DNA of 64,000 bases from Sphingomonas sp. Leaf230. GTDB taxonomy: Bacteria; Pseudomonadota; Alphaproteobacteria; Sphingomonadales; Sphingomonadaceae. Shown piece by piece: positions 8,443-18,151 of the stretch; position 1 is the first letter of the stretch; every line of letters begins with the position of its first letter. The notes under the pieces were generated by a model. That model had not been told where the DNA came from and did no database searches. It worked only from the letters and a program-made list of their open reading frames with translations. Made by a program: the position numbers and the translations under genes. The stretch spans positions 529,132-593,131 of the forward strand of contig NZ_LMKW01000009.1 of assembly GCF_001421745.1 (NCBI RefSeq), written 5' to 3'.

Positions 8443-9190
8443 GGCTGCGTTCTGGGCGGTGTTGCTGGGCGTGCTCGGGGCGATCATCGGCAGCTTCGTC
8501 GCGGCGCTGGTGACGCGCTGGCCCGACGGGCGATCGGTGATGCAGGGGCGCTCGGCATGCGATGGCTGCGGGCGGACTCTCCGCGCGGTCGAGCTGGTAC
8601 CACTGCTGAGTGCGCTCGTCCTGCATGGCCGGTGCAAAGGGTGCGGCGTCGCGATCAGTCCGGTGCATTGGCGGATCGAGCTGGCGGGGCTTGTGATCGG
8701 CTTGGCCGCGGGGCTCATCGCACCGGGGATAGTCGGCATCGCCGGCGCGGTGTTCGGCTGGCTGTTGCTCGCGTTGGCAAGCCTGGACCTCGTCGCATTC
8801 TGGCTGCCCGATCGACTGACGATCCTTCTCGCTGCGACCGGGCTCGTCGGCGCCGCGTTCGGTATCGACCCACCGCTTCAGGAACGGCTGATCGGCGGTA
8901 TCGCCGGGTTCGGCACGCTGTGGCTGGTCGCGTTCGGCTACAGGCATTTGCGCGGCCGCGACGGCATGGGCGGCGGCGATCCCAAGCTGTTCGGTGCGAT
9001 CGGGCTGTGGCTCGGGTGGCAGATGTTGCCCGCCGTCCTGCTGATCGCGAGCATGATCGGACTCGGCGTCGTGCTGGCCGCGCACCTCAAGGGGAGGAGC
9101 ATGGCGGCGGACACGGCGCTTCCATTCGGCGCGTTGCTGGCGATCGCGGCTTATCCCGCGTGGCTGTTCATGATAGGCGTGACGCCATGA
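8435..9190 (+). CDS. Prepilin peptidase (type IV leader peptidase/methylase, A24)
   Basis: A 251-residue polytopic membrane protein. The N-terminal cytoplasmic loop has two CxxC pairs (ACDGCG and RCKGCG) as in bifunctional PilD/GspO enzymes. One catalytic aspartate is in GMGGGDPKLFGAIG (the GxGD motif) and the other probably in LASLDLVAFWLPD. It cleaves and N-methylates prepilin or pseudopilin leaders at the inner membrane. GTG start at 8435. No pilin or secretion genes are in the window. Confidence 0.88.
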   Translation: MSEAAFWAVLLGVLGAIIGSFVAALVTRWPDGRSVMQGRSACDGCGRTLRAVELVPLLSALVLHGRCKGCGVAISPVHWRIELAGLVIGLAAGLIAPGIVGIAGAVFGWLLLALASLDLVAFWLPDRLTILLAATGLVGAAFGIDPPLQERLIGGIAGFGTLWLVAFGYRHLRGRDGMGGGDPKLFGAIGLWLGWQMLPAVLLIASMIGLGVVLAAHLKGRSMAADTALPFGALLAIAAYPAWLFMIGVTP

Positions 9191-9621
9191 TATCGCTCGC
9201 TCTTATGCTCGCGCTGCAAGCCGCGGCGCCTGCGCCGGCTGCCAATTCAGGTCCGGGCCCCCTCGGCGCGATCGGCCAGCAGAAGCTCCCAGCCAAGGGG
9301 TGCGCCGCGTATCTCTGGAGCATGGACGCCGGCCGCCAACTCGTCGCGATGGCGACCGCCGACCCCGCGCAGATCCGTCTTGCGATCGATGGCAAGACGA
9401 CCGACTTCGCGATGACGACCCAGTCGCCCGCGATCGGCTTCGGCTTCGGCGGCGTCACGCAATATCGCGGCGGCGACGTGACCGCGACGCTCGACATGGC
9501 CGTCGCCGTGCGCGCCGACATCTCGGCAGGCGCGACCGTGACGTCCGCGACGCTACGGATCGACCGCCCCGGCCGCGATACGATCGTCATGCCGGTCGGT
9601 GGCCTAATCGGCTGTGTCTGA
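9187..9621 (+). CDS. Exported hypothetical protein
   Basis: A 144-residue protein whose ATG overlaps the TGA of the prepilin peptidase (ATGA). The N-terminus (MISLALMLALQAAAPAPAANSG) is a signal peptide followed by an Ala/Pro linker. The rest is predicted beta-rich (FAMTTQSPAIGFGFGGVTQYRGGDVTATLDMAV) with two distant cysteines that could pair in the periplasm. Position suggests co-transcription with the peptidase; role unknown. Confidence 0.65.
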   Translation: MISLALMLALQAAAPAPAANSGPGPLGAIGQQKLPAKGCAAYLWSMDAGRQLVAMATADPAQIRLAIDGKTTDFAMTTQSPAIGFGFGGVTQYRGGDVTATLDMAVAVRADISAGATVTSATLRIDRPGRDTIVMPVGGLIGCV

Positions 9622-9715
9622 GGTTAATTTTTGTGAAACCAAGCCGTCCTATGTGCGTTACGTGGACGAAGATGGGGGTGAATCGAGCACGATCGCTGCC
9701 TGTAAAGGGGATCGT

Positions 9716-11914
9716 GTGACAGCTTCGAACAGCCGGCATCATTGGCTCGCTCTGGCGTTGGTAGCGTCGACAACGGGATTCGTGGGCACCGGTTCCGCGC
9801 AATTGGTGAAGCCGGGTACCGCCCCGGCCAAGGGCCCTGACGCGCCTAAGCCAAGCGACCAGCCGCAGTCGAACGATCCGCGTTCCGACGCGCCGATCGT
9901 GCCTGACGCCGAGTTCGACAGCGCCTTGCCGCCGTTGAGCGGCGACCTGAATGCGCCGTTGGAGGCGATGGCACCGTTGCCTGCTCCATCTACTCAGGCA
10001 CCTGCGACGCCAGCCACGGCAACGGCCCCCGCGACCACGCTGGCGGGCGACGTCCTGCCGCCGACCGGCCCGAGCGATCCGCAACTCGCGCAGCCGCTGA
10101 CGCCGCTGTCGAGCTTCGACACGACACCGCTCCAGACGGCGGCGGACATCAAGGACAAGGACGCGCCCGAGATCCGCTACGAGACCGCGACCAAGGGTCT
10201 AGACAAGGCGGGCGACGGGCTCGAAGGTGAATACAAGGCGCTGTCTGCGCTCGCCGAGGGCAAGGGCAAGGCGGCGAACGCCACGCAGGTCGCGGCTCGC
10301 GCGCGTGAGGACGAGGCGCTGGCGGTGCGGTTGCTGAAGTCGCTTGGCTATTATGACGCGACCGCGATCTCGACGATCGAAACGATCCTCGACGCCGACA
10401 AGACCAAGCCCGCGCGGCTGAAGGCGACGGTCAGCGCGCAACCCGGCCGGCTCTATTCGCTGTCGTCGATCACCGTGAAGGCGGACGCGACGACCCCGCC
10501 CGACCTCGTCCGCACGCAATTACCGCTCAAGGTCGGCGATCCGATCGAGGCCGCCCGCATCCAGGGCGCGGAGGCCAATGTCAGCCTGATGCTGCCGCAG
10601 CAGGGCTATCCGTTCGTCAAGGTCGGCGAGCGCGACATCCTGCTCGACGACCAGACCCCGACCGGCGCGTACACGCTGCCCGTCGATACCGGCCCGCGCT
10701 CGTCGTTCGGGCAGCTTCGCACCGAAGGCGATCCGGTCTTCAATCTCGAGCATCTGAACCTGTTCCCGCGGTTCAAGTCGGGTGAACTCTACGATAACCG
10801 GATGACCGATGACCTGCGCGATGCGCTGGTCGCGACGTCGCTGTTCTCGACGGTGTCGGTCGAGCCGGTCCGCACCGGCACGATCAACCCCGACGGCACC
10901 GAGCAGGTCGACTTGCTGGTCCGCCAGAGCGAGGGCAAGCCGCGCTCGCTTGGTGGCAATGTCGGGTTCTCGACCGGGCAGGGCTTCCGCGCGGAAGGCA
11001 CATGGCAGCACCGCAACCTGTTCCCGTACGAGGGCGCGCTGATCGCCTCGGTCATCGCCGGTACGCAGGAGCAGGGCGTGTCGGGCACGTTCCGCCGCGC
11101 CAACGCCGGCAAGCGCGACAAGACGTTCAGCCTGACCGCCGGCGCGAATCACTCGAATTACGACGCCTATGACGCGTTCACGACCAGCGTCGGCGTCCGC
11201 TGGAGCTACGATTCCACGCCGATCTGGCAAAAGCGGCTGACCTATTATTACGGCGGCGAACTCGTCGGCACGAACGAGAGCGTCTACGACTTCGGACAAG
11301 GCAAGGACGTCCGCCGCACCTACGGCATCGTCGCGCTTCCGGGCCAAGTGAAGTTCGATCGCTCGGACAGCCTGCTCAATCCGACCAAGGGCTATCGCCT
11401 GACGCTCAACCTCAGCCCCGAGACATCGGTGCAGGGGTCGGTCAAGCCGTATATCCGCACGATGATCGAGGGGACGTTCTACTATCCCGTCTCCAGCAGC
11501 ATCGTCATTGCCGGGCGCGCCAAGGCGGGCTCGATCCAGGGCGTCGACCGCGACGATCTCGCCCCCTCGCGGCGCTATTACGGCGGCGGCGGCGGATCGG
11601 TGCGCGGCTATGGCTATCAGCGGCTTGGGCCGTTCGATCCCAACGGCAATCCGGTCGGCGGCCGTTCGCTCAACGAATTTGCGCTCGAAGCCCGCTACCG
11701 GTTCGGCGATTTCGGCATCGTGCCATTCATCGACGCCGGCAACAGCTATGAGAGCAGCACGCCCGACCTGTCGTCCTTGCGCTACGGTGCGGGCATCGGC
11801 GGGCGCTTCTACACCAGCTTCGGCCCGATGCGGTTCGACGTCGCGACTCCGCTGAACCCCCGCAAGGGTGACGGCAAGGTCGCCCTCTACATCTCGATCG
11901 GGCAGGCATTCTGA
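9716..11914 (+). CDS. tamA: TamA-like Omp85 outer-membrane protein
   Basis: A 732-residue precursor. I take the GTG at 9716, with AAGGGGA upstream and a clear signal peptide after it. The GTG at 9614 overlaps the preceding gene and would bury the signal sequence. A Pro/Ala-rich stretch is followed by POTRA-type repeats (e.g. LLKSLGYYDATAIS...) and an Omp85 barrel with the VRGY signature in GGGGSVRGYGYQRLGP near residue 620. It ends in the terminal phenylalanine expected for a barrel protein (IGQAF). With TamB next to it, it should form the translocation and assembly module. Confidence 0.9.
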   Translation: MTASNSRHHWLALALVASTTGFVGTGSAQLVKPGTAPAKGPDAPKPSDQPQSNDPRSDAPIVPDAEFDSALPPLSGDLNAPLEAMAPLPAPSTQAPATPATATAPATTLAGDVLPPTGPSDPQLAQPLTPLSSFDTTPLQTAADIKDKDAPEIRYETATKGLDKAGDGLEGEYKALSALAEGKGKAANATQVAARAREDEALAVRLLKSLGYYDATAISTIETILDADKTKPARLKATVSAQPGRLYSLSSITVKADATTPPDLVRTQLPLKVGDPIEAARIQGAEANVSLMLPQQGYPFVKVGERDILLDDQTPTGAYTLPVDTGPRSSFGQLRTEGDPVFNLEHLNLFPRFKSGELYDNRMTDDLRDALVATSLFSTVSVEPVRTGTINPDGTEQVDLLVRQSEGKPRSLGGNVGFSTGQGFRAEGTWQHRNLFPYEGALIASVIAGTQEQGVSGTFRRANAGKRDKTFSLTAGANHSNYDAYDAFTTSVGVRWSYDSTPIWQKRLTYYYGGELVGTNESVYDFGQGKDVRRTYGIVALPGQVKFDRSDSLLNPTKGYRLTLNLSPETSVQGSVKPYIRTMIEGTFYYPVSSSIVIAGRAKAGSIQGVDRDDLAPSRRYYGGGGGSVRGYGYQRLGPFDPNGNPVGGRSLNEFALEARYRFGDFGIVPFIDAGNSYESSTPDLSSLRYGAGIGGRFYTSFGPMRFDVATPLNPRKGDGKVALYISIGQAF

Positions 11915-14900
11915 TGGCCGAAAACGGCACTCCGCACGTCGAGACGACGCAGGAAACGGTGATCGTCGAACGACGCCCGCTGTGGCAGCGCATCCTGAAA
12001 TGGCTGGCGATCCTGGTCGTCGGCTTGATCGCGCTCGTCCTGATCGTGCTGTTCGGGATCAACACCGATCCGGGCCGGCGTCTCGTCGCAGACCAGATCG
12101 GCGGCTACACCACCGCATCCGGGCTGAACATCAAGGTCGGCCGGATCGACGGCTCGATCTACGGCGCGATGACGCTCAGCGACGTGCGCGTGTCGGATCC
12201 CAAGGGCGTGTTCCTGACCAGCCCGAAGCTCGCCGTCGACTGGCGTCCGTTCGCGTTCGCCAAGAACCATGTCGACGTGCGCTCGCTGACCACGCCGCTG
12301 GTCACGCTGCAGCGCCGCCCGATACTCAACGCAACGCCGACCGATCCCAACGCGCCGCTGCTGCCCGATCTCGACATCGACGTGAACCGACTGGTGATCG
12401 ATCGCTTCCTGATCGCCAAGCCGGTCACCGGCCAGACGCATATCGTCAAGATCGACGGCGCGGTCCACATCGCCGACAAGCGCGCGCAATTGACCACCAA
12501 CGCGACCGCGCTGACCGGCCCCGGCATCGCCGGTGGCGACCGCCTTGTTCTCAAGCTCGACGCGGTGCCCGAGCAGAACAAGCTCGACGTCAACGTGAAG
12601 CTGACCGCGCCGGTCGGCGGCGTCGTCTCGACGATGGGGTCGTTCAAGGCACCGCTGACTGCGACCGTCGATGGCCGCGGCAGTTGGGCCTCGTGGCAGG
12701 GTCGCGCCGTCGCGACCTTGGGCGGCGGACAGCTGGCGAACCTCGGGCTGACCGCGAAGAACGGTCATATCGAAGTCCGCGGTTCGACGCGGCCCGGCCT
12801 GTATCTCGAAGGTCCGGTCGAGCGCCTGACGTCGCCACAGCTCGACGTCGCGATCGATACCACGCTCAACGACCGCAAGGCCGACACGCGGATGACGCTG
12901 AAGTCGGACGCGCTCGCGGTCGACGCCGGTGGCCTGATCGATCTCGCGAACAGCCGCTTCGGCAATTTCGCGGTCAACGCGACGCTGCTGACCCCGGGCG
13001 CGATCCTGCCGAACCTGCGCGGTCGTGATGTCACGGCCCGCGTCGTCCTCGACGGTGCGTTCGCGACGCCGACGGTCGACTACAAGGTCCGCGCCGCCAC
13101 GATCGCGTTCGGCGACATGGGCGTCGAGAACCTCTACGCCGAGGGGCTCGCGCGCGTGAACTCCGACCGCATCCTCGTGCCGATCAAGGCGCGCGCACGT
13201 CGCGTGACGGGGCTCAATGCCGCCGTCGGCGGGCTCGCGACCAACGTCGCGATCGACGGCGACTTCGCGATCTCGGGCGTCAACGTCCTATCTGACAACC
13301 TCAAGATCCGTTCGGACAAGATCGACGCGACCGCGGTGGTCGTCGCGAACATGGCGACCGGTCGCTACACCGGCGCGCTGAAGGGGCGGATCAACAACTA
13401 CCGCGTCGACGGCATCGGCATCGTCAACCTGACGACCGACGCCAAGCTGGTACCGGGCCCGAACGGCGGCTTCGGGATCACCGGCCGCGTCATTGCGCAG
13501 ACGTCGCAGATCTTCAACGAAGGTGCGCGCAGCTTCCTCGGCGGCAACGCGATCGTCCGATCGGACATCGGCTACAGCCCCGAAGGCATCGTCACCTTCC
13601 GCAATCTCCGGATGAACGCGCCACAGTTCCGCGTGACCAGCGGCGAAGGCCGGTTCGATCCGGCCACCGGCGCGGTGCTGGTGAATGCCGACGCGTATTC
13701 GACCGCCTACGGCCCATTGTCCGCCCGCGTGACGGGTAGCGCGACGGCTCCTGTCGTCGTCCTGCGCGCACCGCGTCCGGGCGTGGGCGTCGGTCTCGTC
13801 AATCTCAACGCGCGGATCGTCGGACGCGGTGGCGCCTATGCCGTCACCGCAAGCGGCGGCACCAATTACGGACCTTTTACAGCCGACGTGCTGGTCAAGC
13901 CGGGCGCGCAGCTCGCGGTCGACGTTCGTCGCGTGGTGTTCGCCGGGATCGTCGGCAGCGGCCGGATCGTCCAGACCGCGGCCGGTCCGTTCGCGGGCGC
14001 GCTCCAGTTCGCTGGGCAGGGCTTGTCGGGCAATGTCCGTCTCGCCAACCAGGGCGGCTACCAGCGCGCCGACGTCGCGGCCCGTGCCAACGGCGCGAAG
14101 ATCCCCGGCATGGTCGACTTCACCATCGGCCGCGCGATCGTCAACGCCACCGCGGTGCTGACGCCGACGCCACAGATCGTCGCCGACGCACAGGTCGCGG
14201 ACATGCGTTACGGCGCGATCGTCCTCTCCGCGGCACGGGCGAAGGTCAATTATGTCGGCGGCAACGGCACTGCACAGGCGCTTCTGACCGGGTCGAACGG
14301 CGTGCCGTTCCGCCTCGCGGTCAACGCCAAGCTCAGCCCGAACAATTACCTCGTCGCCGCACAGGGCCAGGCAAACGGCATCGACTTCCGCACCGTCAAT
14401 CCGGCGCGCATCCAGGCGGTGAAGGGCGAGTATCGCCTGTCGCCGACCCGGATCGACTTCGGTGGCGCAGGCGGTGGCTCGGCGCGCTTGGCGGGCACCT
14501 ACGGCCGCGGCACGAACGCGCAGGTCCGCCTCGATCGCCTCGACTTGTCGACGCTCTCCGCCCTCGTCCCCAACCTCGGCATCGGCGGCAAGGCGACCGG
14601 CAGCCTCGACTTCGCTCAGGCAAACTCGGCGGCACTGCCGACCGCCGACGCACGCGTGACCGTCACCAACTTTACCCGCTCGGGTCTCGCTGCCGTCTCC
14701 GACCCCGTCGACATCGTGTTCGCCGGGACGCTCGGCGGCGAGGGCGCGACCGGTCGTGCGCTGGTGCGTCGCGGGACGTCGGTGATCGGCCGCATGGTCG
14801 CCAACCTGAGGCCGCTGCCGGCCGGCAACGGCTCGTGGAGCACGCGCCTGATGGCCGCGCCGCTGTCGGGCGGGATCCGCTATAATGGCCCGTCCGCGGT

Positions 14901-16155
14901 GCTGTTCAGCTTTGCCGCAATCCCGAACCAGCAGCTGTTGGGGCCGATCGCGGTCGCCGCTGACTTCTCCGGGCGCTTGTCCGCACCGCAGTTGAACGGC
15001 GTCGTCCGCGCCGACAATCTGACCTACGATAACGAGACCTATGGCACGCGCCTGTCGCAGATGCGGATCGCTGGGCGGTTCTCGAACACTGACCTGCAAC
15101 TGACGCAGCTGACTGCGAAGGCCGGCGATGGCACCGTGCAGGCACAAGGCTCGATCGGCTTCGCGGCGGACAGTGGCTTCCCAATCGATCTGCGCGCGAC
15201 GCTGAATAATGCGCAGCTTGCCAAGAGCGACGCGATCAGCGCCACGACGACGGGTACGGTGCACCTGACCAACGGACGCAACGGCGGCCTGATCCAAGGC
15301 GATCTCCAGATCCCAGAGGCACGCTACCAGATCATCCGCCAAGGTCAGGCCGAGGTGCCCGAACTGACTGGCGTGCGCCGCAAGAGCGACATTCGCACAC
15401 CACTCTCGACCGACCGGTCGCAGGTGCCCGAGGTCGGCAAGTTCAAGCTCGACCTCCGCGTCCGTGCGCCGAACCAGCTGTTCGTCTCGGGCATGGGCCT
15501 TGAGTCCGAATGGGAGATGGACATGCACATCGGCGGCACGTCCGCCGCACCGATCGTTACGGGCGGGCTCGACATCGTTCGCGGCACCTATTCGTTCTCG
15601 GGCAAGCGGTTCGAGGTCAACAAAGGCCAGATCCGCTTCCGTGGTGGCGCGCTGACCGATCCGGACATCAACATCCAGGCGACCACCACGACCAGCGACA
15701 TCACCGTCGTCATCAACGTCACCGGGACCGGCCAGAAGCCGCAGATCGCGTTTACGTCGACGCCGGTCCTGCCGCAGGACGAGGTGCTCAGCCGCCTGTT
15801 GTTCGGGTCGAGCCCGGCCAATCTGTCGGCGACCGAGGCGATCCAGCTGGCGTCCGCACTGAACTCGCTGCGCGGGTCGGGTGGCGGCGGTCTGAACCCG
15901 CTCGGCAAGCTGCGCTCGGCGACCGGGTTCGACCGGTTGCGCGTGCTCGGTGCCGATCAGGCGACCGGGCGCGGCACCAGCCTCGCGGCGGGTAAGTACA
16001 TCACGAAGAACATCTATGTAGAGATCGTGACCGACGCGAAGGGCTTCACCTCGACCCAGCTCGAGATCGCGTTGACCAAGGCGCTCAGCCTGTTGTCGGC
16101 CGCGGGATCGAGCGGCGGGCAGAGCGCGAGCGTGAAATATACGAAGGACTATTGA
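11914..16155 (+). CDS. tamB: TamB-like inner-membrane/periplasm-spanning protein
   Basis: A 1413-residue protein whose ATG shares one base with the tamA stop (TGATG). One membrane anchor lies near residues 28-52 (WLAILVVGLIALVLIVLFGI). A very long repetitive beta-rich region follows, and the C-terminus has the TamB/DUF490 signature (QLFVSGMGLESEWEMDMHIGG..., GTYSFSGKRFEVNKGQIRFRGG...DPDINIQA). The family spans the periplasm and works with TamA in inserting outer-membrane proteins and moving phospholipids. Coupled translation supports a pair. Confidence 0.92.
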   Translation: MAENGTPHVETTQETVIVERRPLWQRILKWLAILVVGLIALVLIVLFGINTDPGRRLVADQIGGYTTASGLNIKVGRIDGSIYGAMTLSDVRVSDPKGVFLTSPKLAVDWRPFAFAKNHVDVRSLTTPLVTLQRRPILNATPTDPNAPLLPDLDIDVNRLVIDRFLIAKPVTGQTHIVKIDGAVHIADKRAQLTTNATALTGPGIAGGDRLVLKLDAVPEQNKLDVNVKLTAPVGGVVSTMGSFKAPLTATVDGRGSWASWQGRAVATLGGGQLANLGLTAKNGHIEVRGSTRPGLYLEGPVERLTSPQLDVAIDTTLNDRKADTRMTLKSDALAVDAGGLIDLANSRFGNFAVNATLLTPGAILPNLRGRDVTARVVLDGAFATPTVDYKVRAATIAFGDMGVENLYAEGLARVNSDRILVPIKARARRVTGLNAAVGGLATNVAIDGDFAISGVNVLSDNLKIRSDKIDATAVVVANMATGRYTGALKGRINNYRVDGIGIVNLTTDAKLVPGPNGGFGITGRVIAQTSQIFNEGARSFLGGNAIVRSDIGYSPEGIVTFRNLRMNAPQFRVTSGEGRFDPATGAVLVNADAYSTAYGPLSARVTGSATAPVVVLRAPRPGVGVGLVNLNARIVGRGGAYAVTASGGTNYGPFTADVLVKPGAQLAVDVRRVVFAGIVGSGRIVQTAAGPFAGALQFAGQGLSGNVRLANQGGYQRADVAARANGAKIPGMVDFTIGRAIVNATAVLTPTPQIVADAQVADMRYGAIVLSAARAKVNYVGGNGTAQALLTGSNGVPFRLAVNAKLSPNNYLVAAQGQANGIDFRTVNPARIQAVKGEYRLSPTRIDFGGAGGGSARLAGTYGRGTNAQVRLDRLDLSTLSALVPNLGIGGKATGSLDFAQANSAALPTADARVTVTNFTRSGLAAVSDPVDIVFAGTLGGEGATGRALVRRGTSVIGRMVANLRPLPAGNGSWSTRLMAAPLSGGIRYNGPSAVLFSFAAIPNQQLLGPIAVAADFSGRLSAPQLNGVVRADNLTYDNETYGTRLSQMRIAGRFSNTDLQLTQLTAKAGDGTVQAQGSIGFAADSGFPIDLRATLNNAQLAKSDAISATTTGTVHLTNGRNGGLIQGDLQIPEARYQIIRQGQAEVPELTGVRRKSDIRTPLSTDRSQVPEVGKFKLDLRVRAPNQLFVSGMGLESEWEMDMHIGGTSAAPIVTGGLDIVRGTYSFSGKRFEVNKGQIRFRGGALTDPDINIQATTTTSDITVVINVTGTGQKPQIAFTSTPVLPQDEVLSRLLFGSSPANLSATEAIQLASALNSLRGSGGGGLNPLGKLRSATGFDRLRVLGADQATGRGTSLAAGKYITKNIYVEIVTDAKGFTSTQLEIALTKALSLLSAAGSSGGQSASVKYTKDY

Positions 16156-16224
16156 GTAAAGATCACAACAGGATAGGTTTGGTTATGAAACCTACGGCGT
16201 AACGCCGGGGCGCGAGGATGCAGC

Positions 16225-17706
16225 ATGACCGAACATGTCGACGTGATCGTGGTGGGCGCCGGCATTTCCGGGATCGGCACCGGCTACCACCTCCAGACGC
16301 GTTGCCCCGACCGCAGCTATATGATCCTCGAAGGCCGGCAGTCGATGGGCGGGACGTGGGACCTGTTCCGCTATCCCGGCATCCGCTCCGATTCGGACAT
16401 GCACACGCTGGGATTCGTCTTCCACCCCTGGACGGCGGCCAAGTCGATCGCCGACGGCCCCTCGATCCGCGCCTATGTCGAGGAAACGGCGCAAGCGTAC
16501 GGCATCGACCGAAAGATCCGCTACGGCCATCACGTCAAGTCGGCGGCATGGTCGACCAAGGATGCACGCTGGACGGTCGAGGCGACGGGACCCGATGGCC
16601 CGGTGAAGCTAACCTGCAACTTCCTCTCGATGTGCGCGGGCTATTACAATTACGCCAAGGCCTACTCGCCCGAATTCGAGGGCGCGGAGAGCTTCGCCGG
16701 GCAGATCGTCCACCCGCAATTCTGGCCCGAGAACCTCGACTATAGCGGCAAGCGAGTCGTCGTGATCGGCAGCGGCGCGACCGCCGTGACGCTGGTCCCG
16801 TCGATGGCGAAGACCGCGGCGCACGTGACGATGCTCCAGCGCTCGCCGACGTACATCGTCGCGCGGCCGGGCGAGGACGGCGTGGCGAACTGGCTACGCG
16901 GCAAACTGCCGGCCAAGGCGGCGTACGGCATCACGCGGTGGAAGAACGTGCTGATGGGCATGTTCTTCTACCGGATGGCACGGAAGAAGCCCGCCGTCGT
17001 GAAGGAACGGATGATCGGCATGGTCCGCGATCACTTGGGCCCCGACTACGACGTCGCGACACACTTCACCCCGCGCTACAACCCGTGGGACCAGCGTGTC
17101 TGCCTGGTTCCCGACGGCGACCTGTTCACCGCGATCAATGCCGGCACAGCCTCGATCGTCACCGACACGATCGCGCGGATCACGCCTGACGGCATCCATC
17201 TTGATTCGGGGAAGGACCTGCCTGCCGACGTGATCGTCACGGCGACGGGCCTCGAACTGCAATTGATGAGCGGAGCCGCGTTCAGCCTCGACGGGAAGCC
17301 GATCGAACTCGCCGGGCGACTCCAGTACAAGGGCATGATGTTCGACGGCGTGCCGAACCTGTCCTCGACCTTCGGCTACACCAACGCGTCGTGGACGCTG
17401 AAGGCGGACCTGACGGCGATCTACATGTGCCGGCTGTTGAATACGTTGAAGAAGCGCGGCCTGCGTCAGGCGATGCCGTTCAACAATGATCCGACGATGA
17501 AGAGCGAGTCGTTCCTCGATTTCACATCGGGGTACGTGCAGCGCGCTGCTGCGGCTTTACCGACGCAGGGAGAGCGCAAGCCATGGAAGTTGAACCAGAA
17601 TTACGCCCTGGACGTGCTTGCGCTCAAGTTCGGCTCGATCGATGATGCGATGCGGTTCTCGAACCCGGTGCAGGCTCGTGCGCGGCGCGAGGACGTTACC
17701 GCCTGA
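16225..17706 (+). CDS. Flavin-dependent monooxygenase, Baeyer-Villiger type
   Basis: A 493-residue class B flavoprotein monooxygenase. The FAD Rossmann motif is VVGAGISGIGTGYHL near the N-terminus and the NADPH motif is VVIGSGATAV near residue 178. FAGQIVHPQFWP near residue 157 matches the Baeyer-Villiger fingerprint FxGxxxHxxxW(P/D). Such enzymes insert one oxygen next to a ketone, or hydroxylate N or S atoms. The ATG at 16225 has AGGA about 7 nt upstream. Substrate not predictable. Confidence 0.87.
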   Translation: MTEHVDVIVVGAGISGIGTGYHLQTRCPDRSYMILEGRQSMGGTWDLFRYPGIRSDSDMHTLGFVFHPWTAAKSIADGPSIRAYVEETAQAYGIDRKIRYGHHVKSAAWSTKDARWTVEATGPDGPVKLTCNFLSMCAGYYNYAKAYSPEFEGAESFAGQIVHPQFWPENLDYSGKRVVVIGSGATAVTLVPSMAKTAAHVTMLQRSPTYIVARPGEDGVANWLRGKLPAKAAYGITRWKNVLMGMFFYRMARKKPAVVKERMIGMVRDHLGPDYDVATHFTPRYNPWDQRVCLVPDGDLFTAINAGTASIVTDTIARITPDGIHLDSGKDLPADVIVTATGLELQLMSGAAFSLDGKPIELAGRLQYKGMMFDGVPNLSSTFGYTNASWTLKADLTAIYMCRLLNTLKKRGLRQAMPFNNDPTMKSESFLDFTSGYVQRAAAALPTQGERKPWKLNQNYALDVLALKFGSIDDAMRFSNPVQARARREDVTA

Positions 17707-18151
17707 GGGTACCGTTTTGAGTCCCGACTAGCAGTCGGGGCATCCAGAATCGGCGCGGGGTTTGCCTAAGTAGGTTCACGCTTCGCCGATGAAAAGACTA
17801 TAAAGCAAAATCAGCGCGTAGCGGGCGGGCAGTTGCGCCGAAGTGCCTCGGTCCAGACAGCAGTCACTTTAAAGTGTCGGCCCGAACACCGAGGCGCGCC
17901 CTTATTCGACGCCTCCGCAATGTTCGAGCCGACCGGCATTCACCAGGGGCGAATGCCTTCGCCGTAAACGAGCGCGATAATGAGCTTCAGCATGTTTTGC
18001 TCCCTAATTGGCACCGAGAAGGTGCCGGTTCCGAATATCGGTTAATGAAGCGTTAAACAATAACATTTGTAATTTGTTAACCATCTTCTTGGCGTCCTAG
18101 CGTGCTAGGTGCTTAAGGGTATATTTATGCGTCCGAGCTATTCGGAGTGGG
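17707..18151. other. Intergenic region with hairpin and AT-rich promoter zone
   Basis: A 7-bp stem with a 3-nt loop (CCCGACT-AGC-AGTCGGG, 17723-17739) lies just after the monooxygenase and may stop transcription, although no T-run follows. A perfect 12-bp palindrome CACTTTAAAGTG is at 17865-17876. The last ~100 bp are AT-rich and probably hold the promoter of the EAL gene. Confidence 0.5.
17940..17993 (-). CDS. Possible 17-residue leader or small peptide
   Basis: On the minus strand AGGGAG sits 6-7 nt before an ATG that opens MLKLIIALVYGEGIRPW and a TGA. The ribosome site is good, but the frame is tiny and nothing downstream continues it. It could be a small membrane peptide, a leader peptide or chance. 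Confidence 0.2.
   Translation of the reverse strand: MLKLIIALVYGEGIRPW

Noticed and set aside
9187..9621. 8557-9621 frame as one 354-residue protein
   Set aside because: Its first ~210 codons are out of frame to the prepilin peptidase. Only the part from the ATG at 9187 is a natural protein.
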